Source: Vibrio sp. CK2-1 (GTDB lineage: Bacteria > Pseudomonadota > Gammaproteobacteria > Enterobacterales > Vibrionaceae). Taken from it: DNA of 64,000 nucleotides. Where the stretch lies: NCBI RefSeq assembly GCF_021726515.1, contig NZ_JAKKCJ010000005.1, positions 62,001 to 126,000 of the forward strand, read 5' to 3'. This document shows, one piece after another, positions 46,081 to 55,724 of this stretch. Made by a program: the position numbers and the translations under genes. The number at the start of each line of letters is the position of its first letter. The stretch's first letter is position 1. A model generated the notes under the pieces. The model did no database searches and was not told where the DNA came from. It saw only the letters and a program-made list of their open reading frames with translations.

Positions 46081-46685
46081 AGATACATCCTTCCAAGTTA
46101 AATGGCAGCTTAGCGAATCAGCGTCTATGCTTATCGACATGGCTACTTTGTCCTTTTATGTACTTATAATCTTCCTTACTGACATTGCTCGGTCTAGTAA
46201 GTGCGATTCCTTTCAATTATTCGCAGAAAACTATTTGCGAAAAAAGTTGTTTCTTAGTTCCTTTGGGAAGTGATACAAAACACTAGTGGTTTTTTATTCT
46301 TCCATTCAAGGAAATGCTAGCGATTTATTCCTAAATATTGACGTGACATCTATCACGAAAAACACAGCATCGTGCCCCCATCCTACATTTTTGTACTATG
46401 TAATTCCAACGAAAGTTACACAAAAATGATTAATTTTTTTTCGTAATTTGCATATTAAAAGACCATAGGGTCACTATCATGTGGAAAGTATGCTGTTTTT
46501 TTGAATTTTTATTTATTTTTGTTTGCTTATCGGTTCAGGGGAATTAGAGTGAAATCACTGTTATTTATAAGGGCTACCCTCATTACAGTAGAAAGAACTG
46601 TGGACACAAGTATTTTTGATTGAGGAAAGTTTTATAGTTGAAGTGTGAAACAATCCGCCACAATCAATCTATTTACTTGTAATAT
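46081..46685. other. Divergent regulatory gap between gltB and the PAS-arcB operon
   Basis: About 600 AT-rich bases with no convincing gene. A CRP-like palindrome lies at 46342-46357. Runs of A and T near 46430-46520 suggest bent or nucleoid-protein-bound DNA. Neither promoter was confidently placed. Confidence 0.5.
46342..46357. promoter_or_regulatory. CRP-like palindrome upstream of gltB
   Basis: CGTGA-CATCTA-TCACG is a perfect inverted repeat and differs from the CRP consensus TGTGA-N6-TCACA only at the outer base of each arm. It could serve either divergent operon. Confidence 0.5.
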
Positions 46686-48467
46686 ATGCGAGTTAATTTT
46701 GAAGCGATATGGTGGAACATGGAGTGGTTTTCGTTGTTAGAGCATACCTTTGTATTAGATGCTCTAGTTATCCTATTATTTTTAATCGTGATTTATTATT
46801 TTCATCATACTCGCCGAACCGGTTTAGTCTTTTCTATTAAAGATGCTCCTACTGCGATCTTTTTGGTGGAAGCTGATACCGGTGTGGTGGTTGATGCAAA
46901 CCGTAAGGCAATGCAACAGTTATCAATCCGCCAAGTAGGGTTACGCTTTTTACTTCCAGCTCGAGTTTCCTCTCAACAATTACTCTCTATTCTGGATGCT
47001 GCGCGAATGAATCCGCATCAAGAATGGGAAGTATCGGATACCAATAAACCCTCAATTCACCTCACTCAGCACTCTGCTCGCTATCGGGGTCGTAACACTT
47101 TGGTCGTCCATGCCACTAAATCTCAATATGTCGAGCGTGATAACAATCTTCCACTGACTTTAGAAGCATTAAATTGCCTGTCTGAGCATATCTTCATTAA
47201 AGGTGTCGATGGTGAAATGCTATTTACCAATCGAGCTTATGAGAGATTTTGGTTAAATAGAGAGCAAGAGGGGGTTGCCGCTGAAGATATCAATATCATC
47301 CGTGGAACAAGTTCCTATCCGCGATGGACGACTGATCCTAATGGTGATAATTGCTTACTTGAAACCCATCTCACGCCCATAATCTCTGAAGATGGCAGCG
47401 TGAAGGCCGTCATTGGAATTAGTCATGATGTTTCCGATTGGTATTATACCCAGCAATCTTATTCAGATGAGATGGATAAACGACGCACTATAGAGCTTGA
47501 TCTCGCAAGAAGTGAGACCCTATTGCAGTCTATATTACGAGCATCGCCCGATCCTATTGCGATGTTTAACCAAAACCGTATTCACGAAGCTTGTAATCAG
47601 GCATATGCAGACTCACTAGGCATTGCCAAAACTGAAGATATTATTGGTCATAGTCTTGATGAAATCTTGCCACCACAGATCGCCCAAAGGTTTTCCGCGA
47701 CAGATACTAAAGTACTCGAAGAAAAACAGACGCTTCGCTTTATTGATAAAGTGAAAAACATTGATGGTAAGCCAACTTGGTATGACGTATTAAAAGCGCC
47801 TTATACCGAACCTTTCACGGGAAATACTGGCGCTTTAGTCATTGCTAGAGATGTTACCGAGCATTTTTTAGTTAAGCAGCAATTGGCTAAAGCAAACGAA
47901 GAATTACAAGAACTAAGCCATTTTGACCAAAGGTTGAAAATTTCTAACACTCGACATTTTTACAGCCAATTACAAGCCGTTTGGCGACTACAATTACGTC
48001 AACAATCACCATTAACTGTGATGATTTGTCATGTGAATATTAATCAGCGTGAGCAAACGCATGATACAGAGCAAATGGACTCTGAGCTATTGGTGACTAT
48101 TGCTGAAAAATTCGAAGAAGTGATTCAAAGGGGAGCCGACTTGCTCGCGGTTGGTGAGTTTGACGGTGAGTTCTTGCTGCTATTACCGGAAACTCAAGCA
48201 CCAGCCTGTCTATTGGTGGCAGATAAGATCCATCAAACGATTGCTGAATTTAATACTGAACATCAGACTTCCTTGGGATCAGAATGCTTTACGGTCAATG
48301 TTGGTGTTGCTAGTGGCATTCCGCAAAAAGATTTAAGTTCACTGTCTATTGTTGAAACGGCTCGCCAAGCGCTTGATGCGGCTAAGTTGGGCGGGAACAA
48401 TCAAACTCAGCTTAAAACCTTACATTCTTCTCTACAGGCTAGATCAGGAGATCAGACTTCATCATGA
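46686..48467 (+). CDS. PAS domain protein with degenerate GGDEF domain
   Basis: A 593-residue membrane protein. One N-terminal helix (about 23-40) is followed by at least three PAS-like segments (about 50-145, 155-250, 280-395), a short coiled coil and a GGDEF-type domain from about 410 to 575. The catalytic loop reads FDGEF (492-496) instead of GGDEF, and the flanking FLLLLPE is conserved, so cyclase activity is unlikely. Its last four bases overlap the arcB start (ATGA), giving translational coupling. It may act as an accessory sensor for ArcB or as a c-di-GMP or GTP-binding protein; neither is shown. The start codon lacks a clear ribosome-binding site; Met12 is an alternative. Confidence 0.8.
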   Translation: MRVNFEAIWWNMEWFSLLEHTFVLDALVILLFLIVIYYFHHTRRTGLVFSIKDAPTAIFLVEADTGVVVDANRKAMQQLSIRQVGLRFLLPARVSSQQLLSILDAARMNPHQEWEVSDTNKPSIHLTQHSARYRGRNTLVVHATKSQYVERDNNLPLTLEALNCLSEHIFIKGVDGEMLFTNRAYERFWLNREQEGVAAEDINIIRGTSSYPRWTTDPNGDNCLLETHLTPIISEDGSVKAVIGISHDVSDWYYTQQSYSDEMDKRRTIELDLARSETLLQSILRASPDPIAMFNQNRIHEACNQAYADSLGIAKTEDIIGHSLDEILPPQIAQRFSATDTKVLEEKQTLRFIDKVKNIDGKPTWYDVLKAPYTEPFTGNTGALVIARDVTEHFLVKQQLAKANEELQELSHFDQRLKISNTRHFYSQLQAVWRLQLRQQSPLTVMICHVNINQREQTHDTEQMDSELLVTIAEKFEEVIQRGADLLAVGEFDGEFLLLLPETQAPACLLVADKIHQTIAEFNTEHQTSLGSECFTVNVGVASGIPQKDLSSLSIVETARQALDAAKLGGNNQTQLKTLHSSLQARSGDQTSS

Positions 48468-50860
48468 ATGTGTTAAAAAACCTTGCCCAATATTATGTCG
48501 ATTTATTGGTTAAATTGGGAATGGTTAAATTCTCTATGTTGCTGGCGTTGGCGTTAGTGTGCTTTTCAGTATTACTGCAAGCGGTCGTCAGCCTAGTGTT
48601 GATCGGGCATATAGAGAATATTGTGATTATTCGCTCGGTATTTTTTGGTTTATTAATTACTCCTTGGGCGGTGTATTTTTTAACGGTTGTGGTCGATCAA
48701 CTTGAAGAGTCTCGTCAGCGCTTAACTAAAATGGTCGATAAGCTCAAAGATATGCGTCAACGCGATCATCAATTAAATATAGAGCTGCAAAATAATATAC
48801 ATAAGTTGAATCAAGAAATTAATGAAAGAAAGAAAGCAGAAGAAGCTCGTTTAGAGGTTATGCAAGACCTTGAAAATGAGGTTTATCAACGTGAAAAAGC
48901 TCAAGTGGAGTTGGCAGAGCGTACCGCTTTATTGCGCTCATTTTTGGATGCTTCCCCTGATCTCATTTATTACCGCAATACCGAAGGGCTGTTCTCCGGT
49001 TGTAACCGTGCTTTCGAAGAATTAGTTGGATTAACAGAATCTGAGCTGGTGGGATTATCGATATACGATGTATATAAAGATAATTCGACTCATCAGCAAG
49101 TAGAAGAGACGGATAAAACGGTTTTTCTAGAGAACCGAGAGTTGGCCTACGATCTGTGGCTTGAATACCCAGATGGTAAAAAAGCGTACTTTGAGTTTCG
49201 CAAGTTGCCGTTCTATAACAAGTCAAACCAATTGCTGGGCTTAGTGGGCTTTGGGCGAGATATTACCGAACGCAAGGCATATCAAGACGCGCTACTTAAA
49301 GCCAGCCAAGATAAAACCAAGTTTATCTCAACCATCAGTCATGAACTAAGAACGCCTCTAAACGGTATTGTCGGGTTAAGTCGTATATTACTCGACTCAA
49401 AGCTCGATCAAGAACAACGTCAGTACATGCAGACTATCAATATCAGCGCCATTACCTTAGGCCATATATTTAATGATGTGATTGATCTTGATAAGTTTGA
49501 TCGTAAAGAACTTGAGCTGCTTCCAACGGCAACAGACTTCCACAGTTTCATCACTGATGTTGAAACCATTTCCTGTTTAATGGCTGAGCAAAAAGGGCTT
49601 ACGTTTGAGCTCGATCGCCTAACTGACCTTCCGCCTGCGATTATGGTGGATGCCACTCGATTGCGCCAAGTGTTGTGGAATTTAGTTAGCAATGCGATGA
49701 AATTTACCAAGCAAGGCGGCGTGACCATTAATGTTAGTGCCGATGTGGATGGGGATATTGCTAATATTGAGTTTGAAATCGAAGATACTGGTATCGGTAT
49801 TCCAGAGCATGAAGTCGATAATATCTTTGGCATGTACTACCAAGTGAAGTCGGGTAAAGACAACTTACATGCCGTCGGTACTGGAATTGGTTTAGCCGTT
49901 TCGCAAGAGTTTGCTCATCGTATGGGAGGCGAAATTAGCGTCTCAAGTGAACTAGGGTTTGGTAGCACCTTTGTGGTGTCGATTCGAGTGCCTGTCACGC
50001 AAATAGAAGAAGCCATTGGTCATGTGGAATCACAACCTAGTCTGCGTATTTTTATGGTGGAAGATATTGAGCTAAATGTCACTGTGGCTCGCTCGGTATT
50101 AGAAAACTTAGGGCATAGTCTTAACGTGGCAATGTCAGGAGAAGAGGCGCTGAGATGCTTTAAACCAGAAGATTATGATTTGGTCTTTTTAGATATTCAA
50201 TTGCCCGATATGACCGGCTTTGATATTGCTCAGCAGCTCCGACAAACCTATTCCCAGCTACCACCACTCGTTGCTTTGACTGCCAATGTGATGACCAATA
50301 AGCAGGAATACATTGAAAAAGGCATGGATGCTGCGATCAGTAAGCCATTATCGATTAAAGATATTAATCAGGTAGTGGGTGATTTTTTTGGAAGTAAATC
50401 TTCTGGTCATAATTCATCCGGAGCTAAATCATCAGGGGCTAAATCAGCCCCTAAAATAGCGGTAAACTCACCAAATACGGAAGGGGGAAGCCAACAAGAG
50501 GAAACTCAACTATCGGTGATTGATACTGAAATGTTGCTCTCTTATCTTGATATTGTTGGCAAGCAGCCGGTTTTAGATAGCCTACTGATGTTTGAGCAAA
50601 CCATTCCTGATTATATGCAGCAACTCAATCAGTATTTAAGTGCTGGTGATGATGAGAATGTAGTTTCGGAAGCGCACAAAATAAAAGGCGCTGCGGGCTC
50701 GGTGGGTTTGCAACGCATTCAGCAACTCGCTCAACTGGCTCAAACACCTGATGCTGCGGAATGGCGAGAAAATGTCGCAGGCTGGATAGAGAAAATGAAT
50801 CAATATTACCAGCAAGATATTAATACCTTGAAGCAATGGATAGAGCAATATAAGAAGTAA
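48464..50860 (+). CDS. arcB: Aerobic respiration control sensor kinase ArcB
   Basis: Tripartite membrane kinase that senses the quinone pool and phosphorylates ArcA under low oxygen; 798 residues. Two membrane helices (about 23-48 and 57-77), a coiled coil, a PAS domain (about 155-270), HisKA with His293 in ISHELRTPLNG, the ATPase domain, a receiver with Asp577 in VFLDIQLPDMTG, and an HPt domain with His738 in EAHKIKGAAGS. The redox cysteine Cys180 (FSGCNRA) is kept, but the second E. coli cysteine, Cys241 (KACFE), is tyrosine (KAYFE). A Ser/Gly/Ala/Lys-rich linker (644-664) joins receiver and HPt. It overlaps the PAS gene by 4 bases and converges on arcA. Confidence 0.96.
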   Translation: MNVLKNLAQYYVDLLVKLGMVKFSMLLALALVCFSVLLQAVVSLVLIGHIENIVIIRSVFFGLLITPWAVYFLTVVVDQLEESRQRLTKMVDKLKDMRQRDHQLNIELQNNIHKLNQEINERKKAEEARLEVMQDLENEVYQREKAQVELAERTALLRSFLDASPDLIYYRNTEGLFSGCNRAFEELVGLTESELVGLSIYDVYKDNSTHQQVEETDKTVFLENRELAYDLWLEYPDGKKAYFEFRKLPFYNKSNQLLGLVGFGRDITERKAYQDALLKASQDKTKFISTISHELRTPLNGIVGLSRILLDSKLDQEQRQYMQTINISAITLGHIFNDVIDLDKFDRKELELLPTATDFHSFITDVETISCLMAEQKGLTFELDRLTDLPPAIMVDATRLRQVLWNLVSNAMKFTKQGGVTINVSADVDGDIANIEFEIEDTGIGIPEHEVDNIFGMYYQVKSGKDNLHAVGTGIGLAVSQEFAHRMGGEISVSSELGFGSTFVVSIRVPVTQIEEAIGHVESQPSLRIFMVEDIELNVTVARSVLENLGHSLNVAMSGEEALRCFKPEDYDLVFLDIQLPDMTGFDIAQQLRQTYSQLPPLVALTANVMTNKQEYIEKGMDAAISKPLSIKDINQVVGDFFGSKSSGHNSSGAKSSGAKSAPKIAVNSPNTEGGSQQEETQLSVIDTEMLLSYLDIVGKQPVLDSLLMFEQTIPDYMQQLNQYLSAGDDENVVSEAHKIKGAAGSVGLQRIQQLAQLAQTPDAAEWRENVAGWIEKMNQYYQQDINTLKQWIEQYKK

Positions 50861-50880
50861 CTTGGGTATAGCCATAAAAC

Positions 50881-50925
50881 AAAAGGCCCCGCACTTTCTT
50901 TAATAAAGAAATGCGGGGCCTTTTA
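50881..50925. terminator. Bidirectional terminator between arcB and arcA
   Basis: AAAAGGCCCCGCA and TGCGGGGCCTTTT form the outer 13-bp stem, and TTTCTTTA/TAAAGAAA extend it inward. T tracts lie on both strands between the convergent genes. Confidence 0.95.
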
Positions 50926-50948
50926 GTTAGCTAGTGTTTTAAGCTTGA

Positions 50949-51665
50949 TTATTCGCTTAGTTCACCGCAGAAACGATAACCTTCACCGTGAATCGTTGCG
51001 ATGATTTCAGGAGTATCAGCGATTGATTCAAAGTGCTTACGAATACGACGAATCGTTACGTCAACAGTACGGTCGTGTGGTTTCAATTCGCGGCCGGTCA
51101 TTTTTTTCAATAGATCGGCACGAGTTTGAATTTTGCCTGGATTCTCGCAGAAGTGCAGTAATGCGCGGAATTCAGAGCGCGGTAGCTTGTAGCTTTCACC
51201 CATAGGGTTAACTAATGAGCGGCTATTGATATCAAGTACCCAACCGTTGAACTCGTATTTTTCAACCGTACGTTTGTCTTCTTGTGCATCACCACTATGC
51301 ATAGAGCGTTGTAGTAAGTTGCGAGCACGAATAGTTAATTCACGAGGGTTAAATGGTTTTGTGATGTAGTCATCCGCACCGATTTCTAAGCCTAAGATTT
51401 TATCAACTTCGTTGTCGCGACCGGTTAAGAACATAAGCGCAACATTCGCTTGTTCTCTTAGTTCACGAGCCAGAAGTAGGCCATTTTTACCAGGTAGATT
51501 GATATCCATAATCACCAAGTTAATTGGGTTTTCGGACAAAATCTGGTGCATGTTATCGCCATCAATGGCCTCAAAAACAGTATATCCTTCTGCTTCAAAA
51601 ATAGTCTTCAGCGTATTGCGTGTGACTTGTTCATCTTCAACGATAAGAATTTGTGGGGTATGCAT
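50949..51665 (-). CDS. arcA: Two-component response regulator ArcA
   Basis: OmpR-type regulator that, when phosphorylated by ArcB, represses respiratory and TCA genes in low oxygen; 238 residues. The receiver has the acidic pair in ILIVEDEQ, the phosphorylated Asp54 in [12 protein letters not shown], and the lysine in [10 protein letters not shown]. The C-terminal winged helix includes [15 protein letters not shown] and [16 protein letters not shown] precedes the ATG. Convergent with its kinase gene, unlike E. coli where the two are far apart. An FNR-type box lies upstream at 51895-51908. Confidence 0.97.
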   Translation of the reverse strand: MHTPQILIVEDEQVTRNTLKTIFEAEGYTVFEAIDGDNMHQILSENPINLVIMDINLPGKNGLLLARELREQANVALMFLTGRDNEVDKILGLEIGADDYITKPFNPRELTIRARNLLQRSMHSGDAQEDKRTVEKYEFNGWVLDINSRSLVNPMGESYKLPRSEFRALLHFCENPGKIQTRADLLKKMTGRELKPHDRTVDVTIRRIRKHFESIADTPEIIATIHGEGYRFCGELSE

Positions 51666-52064
51666 AGGAGTACCTAAATCATGACTTTAAATGGTTTATT
51701 AATTCTAGATAAAAATAACATTTTGCTAGCAACTTTATTTACATCATGGGAGTCATTAGCAGTAAAACAGTTTACAAGCACAGCTTTAATATAGATAAAA
51801 ATAGAAAAAGCAGCTGAGTTGTTGAGTATGTGTTTGAGTCTACAGTCTTAACAGCTTGCTAACAATAAGTGAATATAGCCTAATTCTCGGTTTGTTGATT
51901 TGCATCAATCAGTTTGAAAGGAGAATGTTAAATCTCAGTGACGGTTATTCTATTAATGATGATTTTATTCAGGGCGAGATAGGATGCTTGAATTGGTGAG
52001 AGATGAGTATTTTGTGTCTTTGGTCTGTATTTTTGAGCAAAATGAGAATAAAGGTAACTTTTCA
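51666..52064. other. Divergent gap between arcA and thrL
   Basis: About 400 AT-rich bases without a convincing gene. The arcA-side regulatory elements (FNR box, possible -10 TATATT read on the minus strand at 51877-51872) lie here. A reverse-strand frame at 51928-52215 runs antisense to the thr leader and is not accepted. Confidence 0.5.
51895..51908. promoter_or_regulatory. FNR box upstream of arcA
   Basis: TTGAT-TTGC-ATCAA is a perfect match to the FNR consensus TTGAT-N4-ATCAA. It lies about 20 bp upstream of a possible arcA -10 element (TATATT), close to the class II activator position. FNR activation of arcA is known in E. coli. Confidence 0.75.
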
Positions 52065-52093
52065 TTGACTCTTCGCCTTTAAATCGGTAAATG
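52065..52093 (+). promoter_or_regulatory. Candidate thr operon promoter
   Basis: TTGACT (52065-52070) is followed after 17 bp by TAAATG, a weak -10. The start point would be some 27 bases before the leader-peptide ATG. It is the only good -35 in the right place. Confidence 0.45.
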
Positions 52094-52126
52094 TAGAGAT
52101 AGTTGATAACAAATAAGACATAGACT

Positions 52127-52201
52127 ATGACGTTTTTAACCAGCACCATCATTATGACCTCAATTATGACCGACACCATTAATGTTGGGGCAGGCTGGTA
52201 A
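52127..52201 (+). CDS. thrL: thr operon leader peptide
   Basis: A 24-codon frame that reads [20 protein letters not shown] and then GAGW. Six threonine and four isoleucine codons in 24 are the hallmark of the thr leader, in which ribosome stalling at low Thr-tRNA or Ile-tRNA prevents transcription termination. The stop codon lies 12 bases before a strong terminator hairpin and 86 bases before thrA. The sequence is not that of E. coli ThrL ([21 protein letters not shown]), but composition, position and the downstream attenuator make the assignment strong. It has no product function of its own. Confidence 0.88.
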   Translation: MTFLTSTIIMTSIMTDTINVGAGW

Positions 52202-52253
52202 GCGAAAGTTTTCAAAAAAAGGCCTGTATCCCACCAGATACAGGCCTTTTTTT
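52191..52253 (+). promoter_or_regulatory. Transcription attenuator of the thr operon
   Basis: The terminator is AAAAAAAGGCCTGTATC paired with GATACAGGCCTTTTTTT (17 bp) around CCACCA. The 3' end of thrL contains CAGGCT (52191-52196), which can pair with GGCCTG (52221-52226) in the terminator's 5' arm, giving a competing antiterminator. Both structures cannot form together. Confidence 0.88.
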
Positions 52254-52287
52254 ATGCAAATTTAGAAGTGAAATTTTGGAGGAAGGG

Positions 52288-54747
52288 ATGCGAGTACTAA
52301 AATTTGGAGGGTCTTCACTGGCCGATGCTGACCGATTTTTAAGGGCAGCAGATATAATTATTAACAATGCTCAACAAGAAGATTTGGCCGTGGTGCTTTC
52401 TGCACCGGGTAAAACGACCAATAAATTGGTTGCAGTGATTGAAAATACACTAAAAAATGGTGAAGCAGAGTTATTAATTAATGACTTAGAACAATCATTT
52501 TATGATCTTTTTGAGCAAATCAAACAACAAGTCGAAGGATTGGAATACTTAGCGTTTGATACTCAAGTTAAGACCTCAATGAAGCAACTTCGTCAATATG
52601 TGCACGGTATGGCGCTATTAGGAATGTGCCCCGATCATGTCAATGCGCGCATCATCAGTAAAGGTGAGCGTATTTCCATTCAATTAATGAAAGCGGTTAT
52701 CGAGGCCAAAGGTAAGCCTGCGAGCTTAATTGATCCGGTTGAGTACCTGTTTGCGAAAGGCGATCATTTAGAAGCCATGGTCGATGTGGATATTTCGACA
52801 GGCAACTTCCAGCGCAAACCTCTACCAGCGGGTCATATTAATATCATGCCTGGCTTTACTGCTGGTAATGCTAAAGGCGAATTGGTGACTTTAGGCCGTA
52901 ATGGATCTGACTACTCTGCAGCGGTATTGGCAGCGTGTTTACGTGCAGATTGTTGTGAAATCTGGACAGATGTAGACGGCGTTTATAACTGTGACCCTAG
53001 ATTAGTTGAAGATGCACGGTTACTGAAATCGCTAAGCTATCAAGAGGCGATGGAGCTATCTTATTTTGGCGCTTCAGTACTTCACCCTAAAACCATCGCT
53101 CCTATTGCCCAATTTCAAATCCCTTGTTTAATCAAAAATAGCTTTAATCCTCAAGGTGCTGGCACCTTAATTGGTCAAGATACTGGCGAAGATAACCTTG
53201 CGATCAAAGGAATTACCACCTTAAGCCAACTGACAATGGTCAATGTTTCTGGCCCTGGTATGAAAGGCATGGTTGGCATGGCGAGCCGTGTATTTGGCGC
53301 GATGTCGACATCGGGTGTTTCCATTGTCTTGATCACTCAATCATCATCGGAATACAGCATTAGTTTCTGTATTGAAGCGCAAGATAAAGAGAAAGCTGAG
53401 CAAGCCTTGCAAGAGGGCTTCGAACTTGAGTTAAAAGATGGGTTGCTTGACCCTATTGAGTTTACTGATGATGTTGCGATTGTAACTTTAGTCGGTGACA
53501 AGATGCGTACCGCACGTGGTGTAGCTTCACAATTCTTTGCTTCACTTGCTGAGGTGAACGTGAATGTCGTCGCCATTGCTCAAGGCTCTTCAGAGCGCGC
53601 GATTTCTGCGGTTATTCCAGAAGATAAAATCTCAGTTGCCATCAAAGCTTGTCACGAGAATCTATTTAATTCTAAGCACTTCCTCGATGTATTCGTGGTT
53701 GGTGTCGGTGGTGTTGGTGGCGAGCTGGTCGATCAGTTCCAACGTCAACAAGCCAAATTGGCAGAAAAAGGCATTGTGATTCGAGTATGCGGTTTAGCTA
53801 ACTCAAAAGGTTTACTACTTGATAGTGATGGTTTACCGCTAGAAAATTGGCGTGACCGCATGGCGCATGCCAGGGAAGAGTTCAGCCTAGCGCGTATGAT
53901 CGCTTTGGTGCAACGTAACCACATTATTAACCCAGTATTAGTCGATTGTACTTCGAGTGAATCTATCGCCAATCAATACACCGACTTCTTAGCGGCAGGT
54001 TTCCATGTAGTGACACCGAATAAGAAAGCCAATACTGCGAGCATGAGTTACTACCATCAACTACGAGAAACCGCGAGAAGTACTCGCCGTAAATTGATGT
54101 ATGAAACAACGGTAGGCGCGGGCTTACCGGTTATTGAAAACTTGCAAAACTTAATCTCAGCGGGGGATGAATTAGAGAAATTTAATGGCATTTTATCCGG
54201 CTCGCTATCTTACATTTTTGGCAAGCTAGATGAAGGCATGACGTTAAGCCAAGCGACCAATATCGCTAATGAAAATGGCTTTACTGAACCGGATCCTCGT
54301 GACGATCTCTCTGGTATGGATGTGGCGCGTAAATTGCTGATCCTTGCTCGTGAAGCGGGTATGGAACTTGAGCTTGATGATGTGATTGTTGAACAAGCTC
54401 TACCACCGGGCTTTGATGATTCAGGTAGTGTTGCTGAGTTTATGGAGCGACTACCACAAGCGGATGCTTACTTTGCAGACCTTTCAGCAAAAGCTGCTCA
54501 AGAGGGCAAAGTATTGCGCTATGTTGGCACGATTGAAGACGGCCAATGTAAAGTGAAAATGATTGCGGTGGATGAAAATGATCCTATGTATAAAATTAAA
54601 GATGGCGAGAATGCGCTAGCCTTTTATAGTCGTTATTATCAACCAATTCCATTGGTGTTGCGTGGCTATGGCGCTGGTACTCAAGTGACCGCAGCGGGCG
54701 TATTCTCTGATGTGATGCGTACTTTAGGTTGGAAATTAGGAGTTTAA
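52288..54747 (+). CDS. thrA: Bifunctional aspartokinase I / homoserine dehydrogenase I
   Basis: Catalyses the first and third steps of threonine synthesis; 819 residues against 820 in E. coli. The kinase domain opens [20 protein letters not shown], two ACT-type regulatory segments span about 310-450 ([35 protein letters not shown]), and the dehydrogenase domain begins near 465 with [15 protein letters not shown] and includes VTPNKKAN and the [12 protein letters not shown] segment. GGAGGAAGGG precedes the ATG at 52288; an in-frame codon 12 bases earlier is not needed. First structural gene after the attenuator. Confidence 0.97.
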   Translation: MRVLKFGGSSLADADRFLRAADIIINNAQQEDLAVVLSAPGKTTNKLVAVIENTLKNGEAELLINDLEQSFYDLFEQIKQQVEGLEYLAFDTQVKTSMKQLRQYVHGMALLGMCPDHVNARIISKGERISIQLMKAVIEAKGKPASLIDPVEYLFAKGDHLEAMVDVDISTGNFQRKPLPAGHINIMPGFTAGNAKGELVTLGRNGSDYSAAVLAACLRADCCEIWTDVDGVYNCDPRLVEDARLLKSLSYQEAMELSYFGASVLHPKTIAPIAQFQIPCLIKNSFNPQGAGTLIGQDTGEDNLAIKGITTLSQLTMVNVSGPGMKGMVGMASRVFGAMSTSGVSIVLITQSSSEYSISFCIEAQDKEKAEQALQEGFELELKDGLLDPIEFTDDVAIVTLVGDKMRTARGVASQFFASLAEVNVNVVAIAQGSSERAISAVIPEDKISVAIKACHENLFNSKHFLDVFVVGVGGVGGELVDQFQRQQAKLAEKGIVIRVCGLANSKGLLLDSDGLPLENWRDRMAHAREEFSLARMIALVQRNHIINPVLVDCTSSESIANQYTDFLAAGFHVVTPNKKANTASMSYYHQLRETARSTRRKLMYETTVGAGLPVIENLQNLISAGDELEKFNGILSGSLSYIFGKLDEGMTLSQATNIANENGFTEPDPRDDLSGMDVARKLLILAREAGMELELDDVIVEQALPPGFDDSGSVAEFMERLPQADAYFADLSAKAAQEGKVLRYVGTIEDGQCKVKMIAVDENDPMYKIKDGENALAFYSRYYQPIPLVLRGYGAGTQVTAAGVFSDVMRTLGWKLGV

Positions 54748-54749
54748 TT

Positions 54750-55724
54750 ATGTCTATGTCTCAACCTCAAAGTGTCGCAGTATATGCACCGGCCTCAATC
54801 GGTAATGTCAGTGTTGGCTTTGATGTTCTTGGCGCTGCAGTATCACCAATTGATGGTACTTTGCTTGGTGACCGAGTTTTAGTTAAATCATCGGATTCAT
54901 CATTTGATTTGAAAACCGCAGGAAGCTTTGTTGCGAAGCTTCCAACTGACCCGAAAGAGAATATTGTCTACCATTGTTGGCAAGTATTTGCCCGTGAATT
55001 GGAAAAGAAAAATATTCCTTTATTGCCACTGGAAATGACACTAGAAAAAAACATGCCGATTGGCTCGGGTTTAGGCTCTAGTGCTTGTTCCATTGTAGCG
55101 GCACTAGATGCGTTAAACCGCTTTCACCAGCAACCATTAAATGAAATGGAACTGCTAGCGTTAATGGGTGAAATGGAAGGACAAATTTCTGGTGGCATTC
55201 ACTACGATAACGTTGCGCCTTGTTTCCTCGGTGGCTTGCAGTTAATGCTGGAAGAACTTGGGATTATCAGCCAAGAAGTGCCTTGTTTTGATGACTGGTA
55301 TTGGGTAATGGCTTATCCGGGCATTAAAGTGTCGACAGCAGAAGCACGCTCAATTTTACCTTCTCAATATCGTCGCCAAGATATTATTGCTCATGGTCGT
55401 CACCTCGGTGGCTTTATTCATGCGTGCCATTCTGGGCAACCAGAGCTAGCAGCTAAATTGATTAAAGATGTGATTGCAGAACCTTATCGAGCTAAGTTAT
55501 TGCCTGGTTTTGCAGATGCACGTCAATATGCGATGTCGGCGGGCGCATTAGCCTGCGGTATTTCCGGTTCTGGGCCAACACTGTTTACTATTTGTAGTAA
55601 GAAAGATGTGGCAGAACGAGTCGCACATTGGTTAAATGAAAATTACATACAAAATGATGAAGGTTTCGTGCATATTTGTCGTTTAGACAAGGAAGGTTCG
55701 AGAGTAACAGGAAGTGAATTATGA
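54750..55724 (+). CDS. thrB: Homoserine kinase
   Basis: GHMP-family kinase that phosphorylates homoserine; 324 residues. The GHMP motif 1 appears as [17 protein letters not shown], the ATP loop as [17 protein letters not shown], and the C-terminal motif 3 as [19 protein letters not shown] lies before the ATG. It starts two bases after the thrA stop and its own stop overlaps the thrC start by 4 bases, so the three genes are tightly coupled. Confidence 0.96.
   Translation: MSMSQPQSVAVYAPASIGNVSVGFDVLGAAVSPIDGTLLGDRVLVKSSDSSFDLKTAGSFVAKLPTDPKENIVYHCWQVFARELEKKNIPLLPLEMTLEKNMPIGSGLGSSACSIVAALDALNRFHQQPLNEMELLALMGEMEGQISGGIHYDNVAPCFLGGLQLMLEELGIISQEVPCFDDWYWVMAYPGIKVSTAEARSILPSQYRRQDIIAHGRHLGGFIHACHSGQPELAAKLIKDVIAEPYRAKLLPGFADARQYAMSAGALACGISGSGPTLFTICSKKDVAERVAHWLNENYIQNDEGFVHICRLDKEGSRVTGSEL

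Noticed and set aside
46043-46273. Forward frame of 76 codons overlapping the gltB start
   Set aside because: It lies antisense to the N-terminus of gltB and then in the regulatory gap, with no ribosome-binding site and no conserved feature.
51928-52215. Reverse-strand frame of 95 codons upstream of thrA
   Set aside because: It runs antisense through thrL and its 3' part is low-complexity AT-rich sequence. No ribosome-binding site or family resemblance was seen, and the plus-strand leader explains the region.
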